Of a stretch of 64,000 nucleotides of DNA, positions 13,879-21,702 are shown piece after piece (positions within the stretch are counted from its first letter, which is position 1; each line of letters starts with the position of its first letter). The translations under genes were made by a program, and so were the position numbers. Location of the stretch: contig CAMHOY010000001.1 of NCBI GenBank assembly GCA_946186915.1, positions 62,001-126,000 on the forward strand, given 5' to 3'. Below the pieces are notes generated by a model that was not told the origin of the DNA, made no database searches, and worked only from the letters and a program-made list of their open reading frames with translations. This DNA is from an uncultured Bacteroidales bacterium. GTDB taxonomy: Bacteria; Bacteroidota; Bacteroidia; Bacteroidales; Paludibacteraceae.

Positions 13879-14659
13879 CAAGCAGAGCCGCAAATTGCTC
13901 TGCTTTTTTTATCTCATCTATTTTTCCGACATCCATCATCTTGTAAGCGTCCGGGACGTACGCTTTTAATGATGAGTGAGTGAGTGAAGGAGTGCATGAG
14001 GGAAGAATACTCAAATAGAAGTCGATGAGGGAGAATTTGTTGTCGGGCATCTGTTCCAAGCACGCCAGCACTTCCGGACTGAGGATCTGCATGCCGGAGA
14101 AGGCGAGTTTTTGGAAATTGGAGATTGAAGACTGAAGATTGGTAGGACGCACTTCGCCGGTAGCGATATTCGTCCAGCCGCGTAATAGTCCCTCTTCATC
14201 AAAAAGCAGATACCGCTGCGTCTGACGTTCCGAGACAACCAGTTGACTCACGCCCGTTCGTTCATATTCGGCAATAAGCGCGTGGAGGTCGATATTGGAG
14301 AGGATGTCCACGTTGCAGGCCAATACAGGATTAGGGGTTAGGGGATTAGAGATTAGGGGAAGGGCTTTTTTGAGGCCCCCGCCGGTGTCTAAGAGGCAAT
14401 CTCGTTCATCCGAGATGGTGATATTACATCCCCAGCCGTTATTGGCACGGACAGCATCAATGATCTGATCGGGGAAATGATGCACATTGACGATGATGTC
14501 CGTGATGCCGGCGTCGCGCAGTTTTTCCACCTGCCACTGCAGCAGAGGTTTGCCGGCCAGAGGAACCAGCGCTTTGGGCATCGTGTCCGTGAGAGGTTTG
14601 AGCCTCGTACCCAAGCCCGCTGCAAAAATCAAACCATGTACCATTTGATCATTTACCAT
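13844..14659 (-). CDS. Sugar-1-phosphate nucleotidyltransferase, MurU-like
   Basis: The N-terminus VHGLIFAAGLGTRLKPLTDT, then PKALVPLAGKPLL, is the nucleotide-binding signature of this family; DTGGGLKKAL follows. Next to the AmgK-like kinase it fits MurU, which makes UDP-MurNAc from MurNAc-1-phosphate in cell-wall recycling. The ATG at 14659 follows the upstream stop directly, inside a CCATTTA word repeat; a second ATG at 14644 fits the family start better. Repeat words insert NPLTPNP (14329-14363) and NLQSSISNFQKL (14111-14142). The last 11 codons (VSPERLELSTH) are antisense to tRNA-Lys. Confidence 0.82.
   Translation of the reverse strand: MVNDQMVHGLIFAAGLGTRLKPLTDTMPKALVPLAGKPLLQWQVEKLRDAGITDIIVNVHHFPDQIIDAVRANNGWGCNITISDERDCLLDTGGGLKKALPLISNPLTPNPVLACNVDILSNIDLHALIAEYERTGVSQLVVSERQTQRYLLFDEEGLLRGWTNIATGEVRPTNLQSSISNFQKLAFSGMQILSPEVLACLEQMPDNKFSLIDFYLSILPSCTPSLTHSSLKAYVPDAYKMMDVGKIDEIKKAEQFAALLVSPERLELSTH
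13881..13911 (+). terminator. Terminator of tRNA-Lys
   Basis: AGCAGAGC, 8-nt loop, GCTCTGCT, then seven T. It lies wholly within the 3' coding part of the MurU-like gene on the opposite strand. Confidence 0.8.
14329..14363. repeat. TTAGGGG word repeat inside the MurU-like gene
   Basis: The + strand reads GGATTAGGGGTTAGGGGATT then AGAGATTAGGGG; the coding strand encodes PLISNPLTPNP. Same word family as 1661-1691 and 13129-13162. Confidence 0.7.
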
Positions 14660-14672
14660 TTACCATTTACGG
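14641..14672. repeat. CCATTTA word repeat at the gene junction
   Basis: Repeats of CATTTAC/CATTTGA cover the end of the AmgK-RapZ gene (stop TAA at 14660-14662) and the start of the MurU-like gene, so both stop and start codons are made from the repeat. Confidence 0.65.
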
Positions 14673-16045
14673 GATATTCCGCGTTCGCGATGGATGAGGT
14701 GGATGGTGACGTTATATTTCTCTTTCAGGTGCTTGGCCAGATGCTCGGCACAATAGACGGAACGGTGCTGACCGCCGGTACAACCGAAAGCGACCTGTAG
14801 ATGACTGAAATCGCGTTCTATAAACCGCTCCACATGATGATCGACCAGACGATATACGCTCTCCAGGAACGTCAAGATCTCGCCGTCTTTCTCCAGGAAA
14901 TCAATCACCGGTTGGTCCAAGCCGGTCAATTGTTTGTACTCGTCATACTTGCCGGGATTATGCGTAGAACGGCAGTCGAAGACATACCCGCCTCCATTAC
15001 CGGATTCATCCGCCGGAATGCCGCGTTTAAACGAGAAAGAGTAAATCGTAACTGTCAGAAACCTCTCCCCGTCCCTCCCCACAAGGGAGGGAGAAAGATT
15101 AACGTGGTTGTTTAATAAGGCATGTGCCAACTCATTTATGCAGGGATAGCATGTAGCAAGGTCGTTATTTGTGGCGAATAACTCATTTAAGTTGCGCAGC
15201 GCATTGGGGATGGACTCCAGGAAATGGGGTTTGCGTTCAAAATAGCCTCTATACCCGTAGGCGCCGAGGACTTGCAGCGTTCGGAAGAGCACGAAATGAG
15301 GCAAAGCAGCACGCCAAATACGTTTATAGTCTTCGACGTTTATCGCTTCGCTGTTCATGAAGGTTGATAACTCATCCAGATACACATCAATCAGTTTGTT
15401 GCGGAGTTCGGGCGGGAAGTTCGCTTTTGCCTGCCAGAGGAAGGACGCCACGTCATACTGGGTGGGTCCGCGGCGACCGCCCTGGAAATCAATGAAGTAC
15501 GGTTGCCCGTCTTTGATCATCACATTGCGGCTCTGGAAATCGCGGTAGAGGAAAGTGTTGGATGTTAGACCGCTATCGCTGTTAGACATTAGACGTTGGA
15601 CGAGGCGGTCGAAGTCGTCCTCGAGTCGGGGTTCGGAGAACTCTATCTTCGTACCTTTGAGGAAGCAGTATTTGAAGTAATTGAGGTCCCACCGGATAGT
15701 GCGTTCGTCGAACGCGGGTACAGGGAAGCACACAGACCAGTCGAAATCCACCGCGCCCTCGACTTGTATGTGTGCGAGCGCGCGTATCGTGCGTTCCAAT
15801 AAGGTATAGTCATCCAAATGATCGAAAAGAATCGTATCTCCCAAATCCTCCTGCGTATAACTCATCCCGTCTTCGCTCACCGAATAGAGTTCGGGCACCG
15901 GTAGTCCCAAGTCATGAAAATGGCGCGCCATGTAGATGAACGCGCGATTCTCATCGCGGTTCGTACCCTGCACACGAATGAACGTACGACCGTTCGCGTC
16001 CGTCTCACGGGTATAGATGCGATTACTGCCTTGCTGCTTAAGCAT
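14660..16045 (-). CDS. AmgK-like sugar kinase fused to a RapZ C-terminal domain
   Basis: I start at the ATG at 16045 (MLKQQGSNRIYTRETDANGR), because upstream codons lie in an 8-nt tandem repeat. Residues about 1-320 are an APH-fold kinase: YRDFQSRNVM is the catalytic loop and FIDFQGGRRGP the metal site, as in AmgK (MurNAc/GlcNAc anomeric kinase). Residues about 350-460 match the RapZ C-terminal domain (YSFSFKRGIP, GCTGGQHRSVY), which senses amino sugars elsewhere. The linker (NLSPSLVGRDGERF) is encoded by a palindromic element (15060-15100). With MurU it forms a cell-wall sugar salvage pair. Confidence 0.85.
   Translation of the reverse strand: MLKQQGSNRIYTRETDANGRTFIRVQGTNRDENRAFIYMARHFHDLGLPVPELYSVSEDGMSYTQEDLGDTILFDHLDDYTLLERTIRALAHIQVEGAVDFDWSVCFPVPAFDERTIRWDLNYFKYCFLKGTKIEFSEPRLEDDFDRLVQRLMSNSDSGLTSNTFLYRDFQSRNVMIKDGQPYFIDFQGGRRGPTQYDVASFLWQAKANFPPELRNKLIDVYLDELSTFMNSEAINVEDYKRIWRAALPHFVLFRTLQVLGAYGYRGYFERKPHFLESIPNALRNLNELFATNNDLATCYPCINELAHALLNNHVNLSPSLVGRDGERFLTVTIYSFSFKRGIPADESGNGGGYVFDCRSTHNPGKYDEYKQLTGLDQPVIDFLEKDGEILTFLESVYRLVDHHVERFIERDFSHLQVAFGCTGGQHRSVYCAEHLAKHLKEKYNVTIHLIHRERGISRKW
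15060..15100 (-). repeat. Palindromic element copy between the AmgK and RapZ domains
   Basis: The coding strand reads CTCCCTCCCTTGTGGGGAGG then GACGGGGAGAGG and encodes PSLVGRDGERF, in the same frame as FPLGRDGVG in the GldA-like gene. Confidence 0.7.
15553..15600. repeat. GTTAGAC word repeat inside the AmgK domain
   Basis: GTTGGATGTTAGAC, a short spacer, then GTTAGACATTAGACGTTGGA; the coding strand encodes QRLMSNSDSGLTSNTF just before the catalytic YRDFQ loop. Confidence 0.55.
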
Positions 16046-16049
16046 AAGT

Positions 16050-16113
16050 GAACGAATTAACGGATGAACGAATGAACGAATGAACGAATGAACGGATGAA
16101 CGAATGAACGGAT
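16050..16113. repeat. Eight tandem copies of an 8-bp unit GAACG(A/G)AT
   Basis: Consecutive 8-bp units run from 16050 to 16113 and fill the whole gap between the lipid-kinase stop codon (16113-16115) and the AmgK-RapZ start (16045). It is the same unit as at 2153-2192 in the opposite strand orientation. Confidence 0.9.
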
Positions 16114-17036
16114 TAGCACCGGAACTGCAATGCATTATGCAGGCACGTCACCTTGCACGGACCGATGATGTTCTCCAGAATACCATCCGCCTCGAAGAGG
16201 ATATGCTTGCGATAGGATATCTCTATCTCGCTTCCTACGACAGGATAGACGAAGGGCAGTTCGGTAAGTCGTCCGTTGAAAAGATTCGGCAGTGCTTTGA
16301 TGACTTGTCCGAACGTCGGTTTCTTGATAAACATCGCGTGGAAGATACCGTCTGTAGGATCTGCTTCCGGGTTCTGACGGATTCCTCCGCCGGAGAAAGG
16401 TCCATTGCCGACATTCATGGTGAAGAGCAGGTCATTGACGGTTTCCTTGCCGTCCACTGTCAAGACCATGTGCTGGGCCTTATGCTGAATGACCGCTCCA
16501 ATCAGTCCGAACACATAATTGACGTGGTGGGAACCAATATAGTACTTGAGCGTCTCGGCTTTCTTGCAGGTCAGCGGATCCACTCCGAATCCGACGGAGT
16601 TGATGAAATAGCGGTGGTGCTCGATGTTATTACGCCAATAGGTGAGACAACCAATGTCGATAGGATGTCCTTTGCCCTCAAAGAAGCGGCGAAGCGATTC
16701 CTTGTGATTCTTGGTCAGGTTCCAATACCGAGCCCAATCATTTCCCGTGCCGCGGGGCATGAGTCCCACTTGTACTTTCGCCTTCTGTTCCGGCGTAAGA
16801 ACGGATCTCATGATGCCGTTAACGGCTTCGGAGAGCGTGCCGTCTCCTCCGAGGATGAGAATTTCGTCATATCCTTTTTCTACCAATTCGCGCGCCAACT
16901 CGATTGCATGCCCCGCATATTTGGTAACACGGTAGGCAAAAGGCTCATGCCGTTTACGCAGCAATTGCCACAAGTAGATGCGTTGTGCGCGGAAGTAATT
17001 CTTTCCCGATTTCGGATTGATGATGATGCCCAGCAT
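16113..17036 (-). CDS. Diacylglycerol/lipid kinase family protein (YegS/DagK type)
   Basis: A 307-residue protein of the DAGK catalytic family that phosphorylates a membrane lipid with ATP. Motifs: IIINPKSGK at the start, the glycine-rich nucleotide site ILGGDGTLSEAVNGI, and MPRGTGNDWARYW; the later SVGFGVD segment also fits. Full length. Its stop codon overlaps the last unit of the 8-bp repeat array. The true lipid substrate (diacylglycerol, sphingolipid or other) cannot be told; Bacteroidales make sphingolipids, so a sphingoid base is a fair alternative. Confidence 0.88.
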   Translation of the reverse strand: MLGIIINPKSGKNYFRAQRIYLWQLLRKRHEPFAYRVTKYAGHAIELARELVEKGYDEILILGGDGTLSEAVNGIMRSVLTPEQKAKVQVGLMPRGTGNDWARYWNLTKNHKESLRRFFEGKGHPIDIGCLTYWRNNIEHHRYFINSVGFGVDPLTCKKAETLKYYIGSHHVNYVFGLIGAVIQHKAQHMVLTVDGKETVNDLLFTMNVGNGPFSGGGIRQNPEADPTDGIFHAMFIKKPTFGQVIKALPNLFNGRLTELPFVYPVVGSEIEISYRKHILFEADGILENIIGPCKVTCLHNALQFRC

Positions 17037-17048
17037 GGCGGACAGGTA

Positions 17049-17075
17049 TTAGTGTTTAGCGTTTAGTGTTTAGCG
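17049..17075. repeat. 7-nt GTTTAGC/GTTTAGT repeat
   Basis: GTGTTTAGCGTTTAGTGTTT then AGCG between the lipid-kinase start and the ribosomal-operon terminator. The same word is in frame in the GT39 gene (1855-1876). Confidence 0.7.
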
Positions 17076-17077
17076 AA

Positions 17078-17118
17078 AACAATTAGCGCACCACGAAAGA
17101 TGTAGTGCGCTAATTGTT
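17078..17118 (-). terminator. Terminator of rpmB-rpmG-DUF4295
   Basis: A perfect 14-bp stem AACAATTAGCGCAC / GTGCGCTAATTGTT with a 13-nt loop, followed on the minus strand by TTTTC. It starts 7 nt after the last stop codon. Confidence 0.85.
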
Positions 17119-17125
17119 AGGTTTG

Positions 17126-17278
17126 TTACTTAAAGAACTCGTTCACCTTTTCGTTCAGAACGATCTCTTCTTGGAAGATGTAAGCACCCGTTTTAGGCGA
17201 CTTAACCATCTTGATGCACTTAGAGTGCGCGCGTCCGGAGTTACCGGTTTGCAGTGTTGCGACCGCTTTCTTTGCCAT
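17126..17278 (-). CDS. DUF4295 small protein
   Basis: A basic 50-residue protein (MAKKAVATLQTGNSGRAHSK then CIKMVKSPKTGAYIF) that matches DUF4295, found in Bacteroidota directly after rpmG. Its position in the ribosomal protein operon and its basic composition suggest a ribosome-associated role, which is not established. Last gene before the strong terminator at 17078-17118. Confidence 0.85.
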   Translation of the reverse strand: MAKKAVATLQTGNSGRAHSKCIKMVKSPKTGAYIFQEEIVLNEKVNEFFK

Positions 17279-17306
17279 AGTTCTAAGCCTTTCTAATTAG
17301 GGTTAA

Positions 17307-17495
17307 TTACTTAATCTCCTTATGAAGCGTGTATTTCTTCAAGTAGGGATTGTACTTCATGAGTTCCAAACGATCCGGAGTGTTCTTGCGGTTCTTGGTG
17401 GTGATGTAACGAGACATTCCGGGAACACCGCTGGCTTTTTGCTCAGTGCACTCAAGGATAACTTGAACGCGTGCTTCTTTTGTTTTCTTTGCCAT
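17307..17495 (-). CDS. rpmG: 50S ribosomal protein bL33
   Basis: A 62-residue protein with the bL33 pattern: [31 protein letters not shown] then [16 protein letters not shown]. It lacks the zinc-binding CxxC pairs and so is the C-minus form. Second gene of the rpmB-rpmG-DUF4295 operon. Confidence 0.96.
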   Translation of the reverse strand: MAKKTKEARVQVILECTEQKASGVPGMSRYITTKNRKNTPDRLELMKYNPYLKKYTLHKEIK

Positions 17496-17513
17496 TGTTT
17501 AGCTCCTTTCGTT

Positions 17514-17747
17514 TTAGAGATAGCCCTTCTCCGCAGCTTGTTTCAGCGCGTTGTCGAGACCGATCTTGTTAATAGTTCTCAGACCTGCTGCACTCACGTT
17601 CAGCTCGATCCATACATCTTGTTCTACCCAGTAGAACTTGCGGCGGAAGAGGTTCACATCGAAACTGCGCTTTGTATGGCGCTTCGAGTGTGAGACATTG
17701 CAGCCGACCATGGCTTTCTTGCCTGTAATTTGACAAATCTTTGACAT
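17514..17747 (-). CDS. rpmB: 50S ribosomal protein bL28
   Basis: I start at the ATG at 17747 ([20 protein letters not shown]), the conserved family start; a longer upstream frame runs through the promoter and is not used. Typical bL28 motifs follow: [35 protein letters not shown]. First gene of the operon, with promoter 17815-17846 and a leader of about 65 nt. Confidence 0.97.
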   Translation of the reverse strand: MSKICQITGKKAMVGCNVSHSKRHTKRSFDVNLFRRKFYWVEQDVWIELNVSAAGLRTINKIGLDNALKQAAEKGYL

Positions 17748-17814
17748 TGTAGTATATATTTTATATTTTCGTTCAAATCCGTGGATTCCTCGCATAACTA
17801 CACGAAAAATCGCG

Positions 17815-17846
17815 CAAAGGTACTGCTTTTTTTTGAAATACACAAA
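17815..17846 (-). promoter_or_regulatory. Promoter of the rpmB operon
   Basis: Minus strand TTTG (17846-17843), 20 bp, TACCTTTG (17822-17815). Confidence 0.75.
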
Positions 17847-17944
17847 TTTTTCATGAATTATTTTTATTTTTTTCTTAAAATGCGTCAGAAAATACACATT
17901 CCCGCACGTAAGTACACACAAATTACCAAAAAAACGCGCACACC

Positions 17945-17976
17945 CTTGTGTATATCATTTTTTTATATTATCTTTG
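17945..17976 (+). promoter_or_regulatory. Promoter of the SulP gene, 8 nt from its start codon
   Basis: CTTG (17945-17948), 20 bp, TATCTTTG (17969-17976), then 8 nt to the ATG at 17985. Confidence 0.7.
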
Positions 17977-17984
17977 CACCGGAT

Positions 17985-19715
17985 ATGAAGGAGAAATACA
18001 ACATCAGGGAAGTTTTTGCGCCGAAGATAGTAGCCACATTGCGCGGTTATACGCGTGCACAATTCGGTCAGGACACATTAGCCGGAATCATTGTAGGTAT
18101 CGTTGCTATTCCGTTAGCGATCGCCTTCGGAATATCTTCCGGAGTGGGTCCTACGGAGGGCTTGGTGACGGCCATCATTGCCGGTCTGTTGATATCCGTT
18201 TTCGGCGGCAGCAAAGTGCAGATTGGAGGTCCTACGGGCGCGTTCATAGTAATCATCTACGGCATCATCCAGCAATTCGGGCTGGCAGGTCTGATGATAG
18301 CCACCGTGATGGCAGGTATTTTGCTGATAATCATGGGTTTGGCGCGTTTGGGATCGGTGATAAAATTCGTCCCGTACCCCGTCATCGTGGGTTTCACTGC
18401 AGGTATCGCATTGACTATTTTCAGTACACAGATGAATGACTTCTTCGGCTTGGGTCTGAGCAATGTGCCGGCAAACTTCGTGGATAAATGGATTTTCTAC
18501 GCGCAGCATTTTCACGTGAACGGCTGGGCGTTAGGTATCGGTCTATTCTCGCTACTGATATGTATCTTCATGCCGAAAATCACGAAACGTGTTCCCGGCA
18601 GTCTTGCCGCAATCATCTTCGCAACCCTCGCAGTATGGTTATTGAAGCGCTATGCGCCTGAATCCTGGGGTGCTGCGGGTGTACAGACAATCGGAGATTT
18701 ATACGCCTTGCCACATGGTATTCCTGCGCCACACCTCCCCTCTTTGGAACTTGCTGAAGGCCAGTCGTATTTCGGAATGATCCGCGAACTCTTCCCGGCA
18801 GCCTTCACCATCGCGATGTTAGGGGCTATCGAGAGTCTGCTGAGTGCGATGGTGGCGGACGGCGTGATAGGCGACCGTCATAATTCGAATACAGAATTGA
18901 TAGCACAAGGTATCGCGAATGTAGTAGTACCGTTCTTCGGCGGTATTCCTGCTACAGGCGCCATCGCACGCACGATGACGAACATCAACAATGGCGGCCG
19001 TACGCCGATAGCAGGTGTCGTACATGCGATTGTACTGCTGCTCGTACTGCTGTTTTTAGGTCAATTGGTAGGTATGATTCCAATGTCATGCCTGGCGGCC
19101 GTACTGATTATGGTAGCTTACTCAATGAGCGGATGGAAGACGATTGTCGGACTCATCAAACACCCGAACCGCGACTTATGGGTACTGCTGATCACCTTCT
19201 TCCTGACTGTTATCTTCGACTTAACGGTAGCCATCGAGGTAGGTCTTGTTCTGGCGATGGTGCTGTTCCTGATGCGCACCAACGAGCAGACACATATCCG
19301 AACCTTGCATGACGAGATCGACCCGAATGAAGACACGGAGAGCAATCTTAATTTGGAACACCTGACCATCCCGGAAGGCGTAGAGGTCTATGAGATTGAC
19401 GGCCCGTATTTCTTCGGCATCGCGAACCGCTTCGACGAAGTGATGACCCATGTGTCTGGCGAGAAATATCCGGTTCGCATCATCCGCATGCGCAAGGTGC
19501 CGTTCGTTGATTCAACAGCAATGCATAACCTGAGCATGCTCATTCAGCGTTCGCACAACGAAGGTATCACCATCATCCTGTCCGGCGTGAACGACCACGT
19601 ACACAAGCAGTTACTGATCGGCGGTATAGAGCAACAAATGGACCCGCATAATATATGCGCGAACATCCATTTTGCACTGAGACGAGCGGAAGACATTATT
19701 CAAATGAAAGGTTAA
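17985..19715 (+). CDS. SulP family anion transporter with STAS domain
   Basis: I start at the ATG at 17985 (MKEKYNIREVFAPKIVATLR) because it follows the promoter at once and gives a 576-residue SulP protein; the longer upstream frame is AT-rich leader. About 12 hydrophobic segments begin after DTLAGIIVGIVAIPLAIAFG, the SulP signature. The cytosolic STAS domain is at the C-terminus (VPFVDSTAMHNL). Members carry sulfate, bicarbonate or other anions; the substrate is not clear. It is followed after 8 bp by the CotH gene. Confidence 0.9.
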   Translation: MKEKYNIREVFAPKIVATLRGYTRAQFGQDTLAGIIVGIVAIPLAIAFGISSGVGPTEGLVTAIIAGLLISVFGGSKVQIGGPTGAFIVIIYGIIQQFGLAGLMIATVMAGILLIIMGLARLGSVIKFVPYPVIVGFTAGIALTIFSTQMNDFFGLGLSNVPANFVDKWIFYAQHFHVNGWALGIGLFSLLICIFMPKITKRVPGSLAAIIFATLAVWLLKRYAPESWGAAGVQTIGDLYALPHGIPAPHLPSLELAEGQSYFGMIRELFPAAFTIAMLGAIESLLSAMVADGVIGDRHNSNTELIAQGIANVVVPFFGGIPATGAIARTMTNINNGGRTPIAGVVHAIVLLLVLLFLGQLVGMIPMSCLAAVLIMVAYSMSGWKTIVGLIKHPNRDLWVLLITFFLTVIFDLTVAIEVGLVLAMVLFLMRTNEQTHIRTLHDEIDPNEDTESNLNLEHLTIPEGVEVYEIDGPYFFGIANRFDEVMTHVSGEKYPVRIIRMRKVPFVDSTAMHNLSMLIQRSHNEGITIILSGVNDHVHKQLLIGGIEQQMDPHNICANIHFALRRAEDIIQMKG

Positions 19716-19723
19716 TGGTTAGT

Positions 19724-21097
19724 ATGAAAAAGTATATAGTATTCCTTTGGGTTTGCCTGCTGAGCGTAGGGATGCAGGCGGTTAATCCGTCCGGAACACT
19801 GCCGATCGTCTATATGACGACGAATAGCGGTCAGGCAATCACGGACAAAGAGAACTACGTACCCGGCACGGTATATATCGACCCGCTGAGTACGAATTAT
19901 GCAGCGTTGGGTTCGAGCAGCGCTCCGCTCACAGCGCAGTTGAAAGGACGCGGTAACTGGACCTGGTCCGGATTCGACAAGAAGCCTTACAAGATCAAGT
20001 TCGACGCCAAGCAGAAAGTGTTAGGCATGCCGAAGAACAAGCACTGGGTGCTGATAGCCGGCGCCGACGACGGGTTGGGCTATCTGAAGAACCCCGTAGG
20101 ATTCATGATCAGCAAGGCGTTGGGTCTTCGATGGACGCCTGGGATCGTGCCGGTAGAGTTGGTACTGAACGGCAACTACCAGGGACTCTATTTCCTGACC
20201 GAACATGTGCGTGTCGATAAGAACCGCGTGAACATCCAGGAACAGGAAGACCTATGTACGAATGCGGATAGCATCACCGGCGGATGGATGGTAGAGATAG
20301 ACAACTACTGGTCGGAGAACAATATCGAGTTCAACGAAAATAACGGTCAGCACGTCATGGTATCGTTGGATGTGCCGGAAGTGCTCTCCAGCGTGCAGCG
20401 CGACTATATCGTTCATCAGATTGAGGCGCTCAACAACGCTATATACGGCAACAGTTCCGCCACACTGGAGCAGATCCTCGATATCGAAGAGGCGGCTAAG
20501 TTCTACCTCGTGCAGGAGATCATGGAGGATTGCGAGAGTTATCACGGCAGTTGCAAGCTCTATAAAGACCGCGACAGCCTGGGTACAGTGGACAAATGGA
20601 AGTTCGGTCCTGTATGGGATTTCGGCAATGCCTACGACCGCCATGCCGAGCGATGGATATACGATGGTCCGACTTGGCCGCAATACTGGATAGGACAACT
20701 CGCCACATGGCCTGTTTTCCAAAAAGCGGTCAAGGAACAATGGTGGATCTACTACCATCAGTACAAAGACACGATCAAGCAGCAGGCGATTGATTTTGCG
20801 AACCAGCTGACCGAGGCCGCCAAGCGCGACGCGCAAGTATGGGAGGGCACCTCTAACTTCCGCAATAACAGCAATATGACCGACCGACGGAATGATTTCA
20901 TCGACCGCTATAACTGGCGTATTAACTGGCTCTATAAGCAATGGGGCGAAGGTATTCAGCCCACGTCTGAGAGTTTAGAGTATAAAGATGAGAGTTTAGA
21001 GAATAAGACACAAAAGATTTTGCGGGACGGAAAGATGATTATTCTTCGAAACGGAAAAACTTATACAGCGTCGGGGACGCTTATTGGTGATTTGTAA
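19724..21097 (+). CDS. Secreted CotH-family protein with T9SS-type tail
   Basis: Start at 19724 (MKKYIVFLWVCLLSVGMQA, signal peptide). Residues about 25-420 match CotH: LKGRGNWTW, DKKPYKIKFD, LNGNYQGLYFLTEHVRVDKN, WKFGPVWDFGNAYD. CotH proteins are kinase-like and act on secreted partners. The C-terminus ILRDGKMIILRNGKTYTASG resembles the short Bacteroidales T9SS sorting tail; the pectate lyase and EEP genes of this window end the same way. The linker before the tail (ESLEYKDESLENKT) comes from repeat words at 20969-21006. Confidence 0.85.
   Translation: MKKYIVFLWVCLLSVGMQAVNPSGTLPIVYMTTNSGQAITDKENYVPGTVYIDPLSTNYAALGSSSAPLTAQLKGRGNWTWSGFDKKPYKIKFDAKQKVLGMPKNKHWVLIAGADDGLGYLKNPVGFMISKALGLRWTPGIVPVELVLNGNYQGLYFLTEHVRVDKNRVNIQEQEDLCTNADSITGGWMVEIDNYWSENNIEFNENNGQHVMVSLDVPEVLSSVQRDYIVHQIEALNNAIYGNSSATLEQILDIEEAAKFYLVQEIMEDCESYHGSCKLYKDRDSLGTVDKWKFGPVWDFGNAYDRHAERWIYDGPTWPQYWIGQLATWPVFQKAVKEQWWIYYHQYKDTIKQQAIDFANQLTEAAKRDAQVWEGTSNFRNNSNMTDRRNDFIDRYNWRINWLYKQWGEGIQPTSESLEYKDESLENKTQKILRDGKMIILRNGKTYTASGTLIGDL
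20969..21006. repeat. GAGAGTTTAGA word repeat in the CotH linker
   Basis: Two copies of GAGAGTTTAGAGTA/GAGAGTTTAGAGAA separated by TAAAGAT, encoding ESLEYKDESLEN. A related word series (ATTTGTAATTTG) lies at 21088-21120 over the stop codon and just beyond. Confidence 0.6.
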
Positions 21098-21120
21098 TTT
21101 GAAATTTGTAATTTATAATA
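21088..21120. repeat. TTTGTAA word repeat over the CotH stop codon
   Basis: GATTTGTAATTTGAAATTTG then TAATTTATAATA; the stop codon TAA is part of the repeat. Related words lie in frame at 22790-22824 and 33160-33196. Confidence 0.65.
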
Positions 21121-21153
21121 ACCCTTTTTATTAACCTTTTAACTATTTATCTT

Positions 21154-21702
21154 ATGGTAAAGAAATTTATCTGCCCGATCTGTGGTTATGTTCACGAGGG
21201 CACAGAGGCACCTGAGCGTTGTCCGCAATGTAAGCAAATCGTTGAATGGAAAGTAGCATCCGACGACAAACTCTCTTTCGCTTGCGAGCACATTTTGGGA
21301 GTAGCAAAAGACGAGAAGGACCCGATCATCGCAGAAGGTCTTCGTGCGCACTTCATCGGTGAATGTACCGAAGTAGGCCAATATCTGGCGATGGCTCGTC
21401 AGGCTGACCGCGAAGGTTATCCTGAGGTAGCTGAAGCTTTCCGCCGCTACGCTTATGAAGAGGCTGACCATGCTTCCCGTTTCGCTGAACTGCTCGGAGA
21501 GATTGTATGGGACACCAAGACAAACCTCGAGAAACGCATGTTAGCGGAGTCCGGCGCATGTGAAGACAAGTTGAATATCGCTAAGCGTGCGAAAGAGTTG
21601 AACCTCGACCCGATTCATGACACCGTACATGAGATGGCACGCGACGAAGCGCGTCACGGAAAAGGGTTCGAAGGATTGTACAAACGCTATTTCGGAAAGT
21701 AA
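21154..21702 (+). CDS. Rubrerythrin with N-terminal rubredoxin domain
   Basis: A 182-residue non-haem iron protein that reduces hydrogen peroxide in anaerobes. Residues 1-40 form the rubredoxin-like centre ([15 protein letters not shown]). The ferritin-like domain follows with diiron ligands in [19 protein letters not shown] and DEARHGKGF. The rubredoxin-first order is that of 'reverse' rubrerythrins. Its stop codon ends at 21702 and the convergent mnmA stop begins at 21703, so there is no spacer. Confidence 0.92.
   Translation: MVKKFICPICGYVHEGTEAPERCPQCKQIVEWKVASDDKLSFACEHILGVAKDEKDPIIAEGLRAHFIGECTEVGQYLAMARQADREGYPEVAEAFRRYAYEEADHASRFAELLGEIVWDTKTNLEKRMLAESGACEDKLNIAKRAKELNLDPIHDTVHEMARDEARHGKGFEGLYKRYFGK

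Noticed and set aside
17748..17921. Upstream extension of rpmB
   Set aside because: It passes through the promoter and an AT-rich region; the family start is at 17747.
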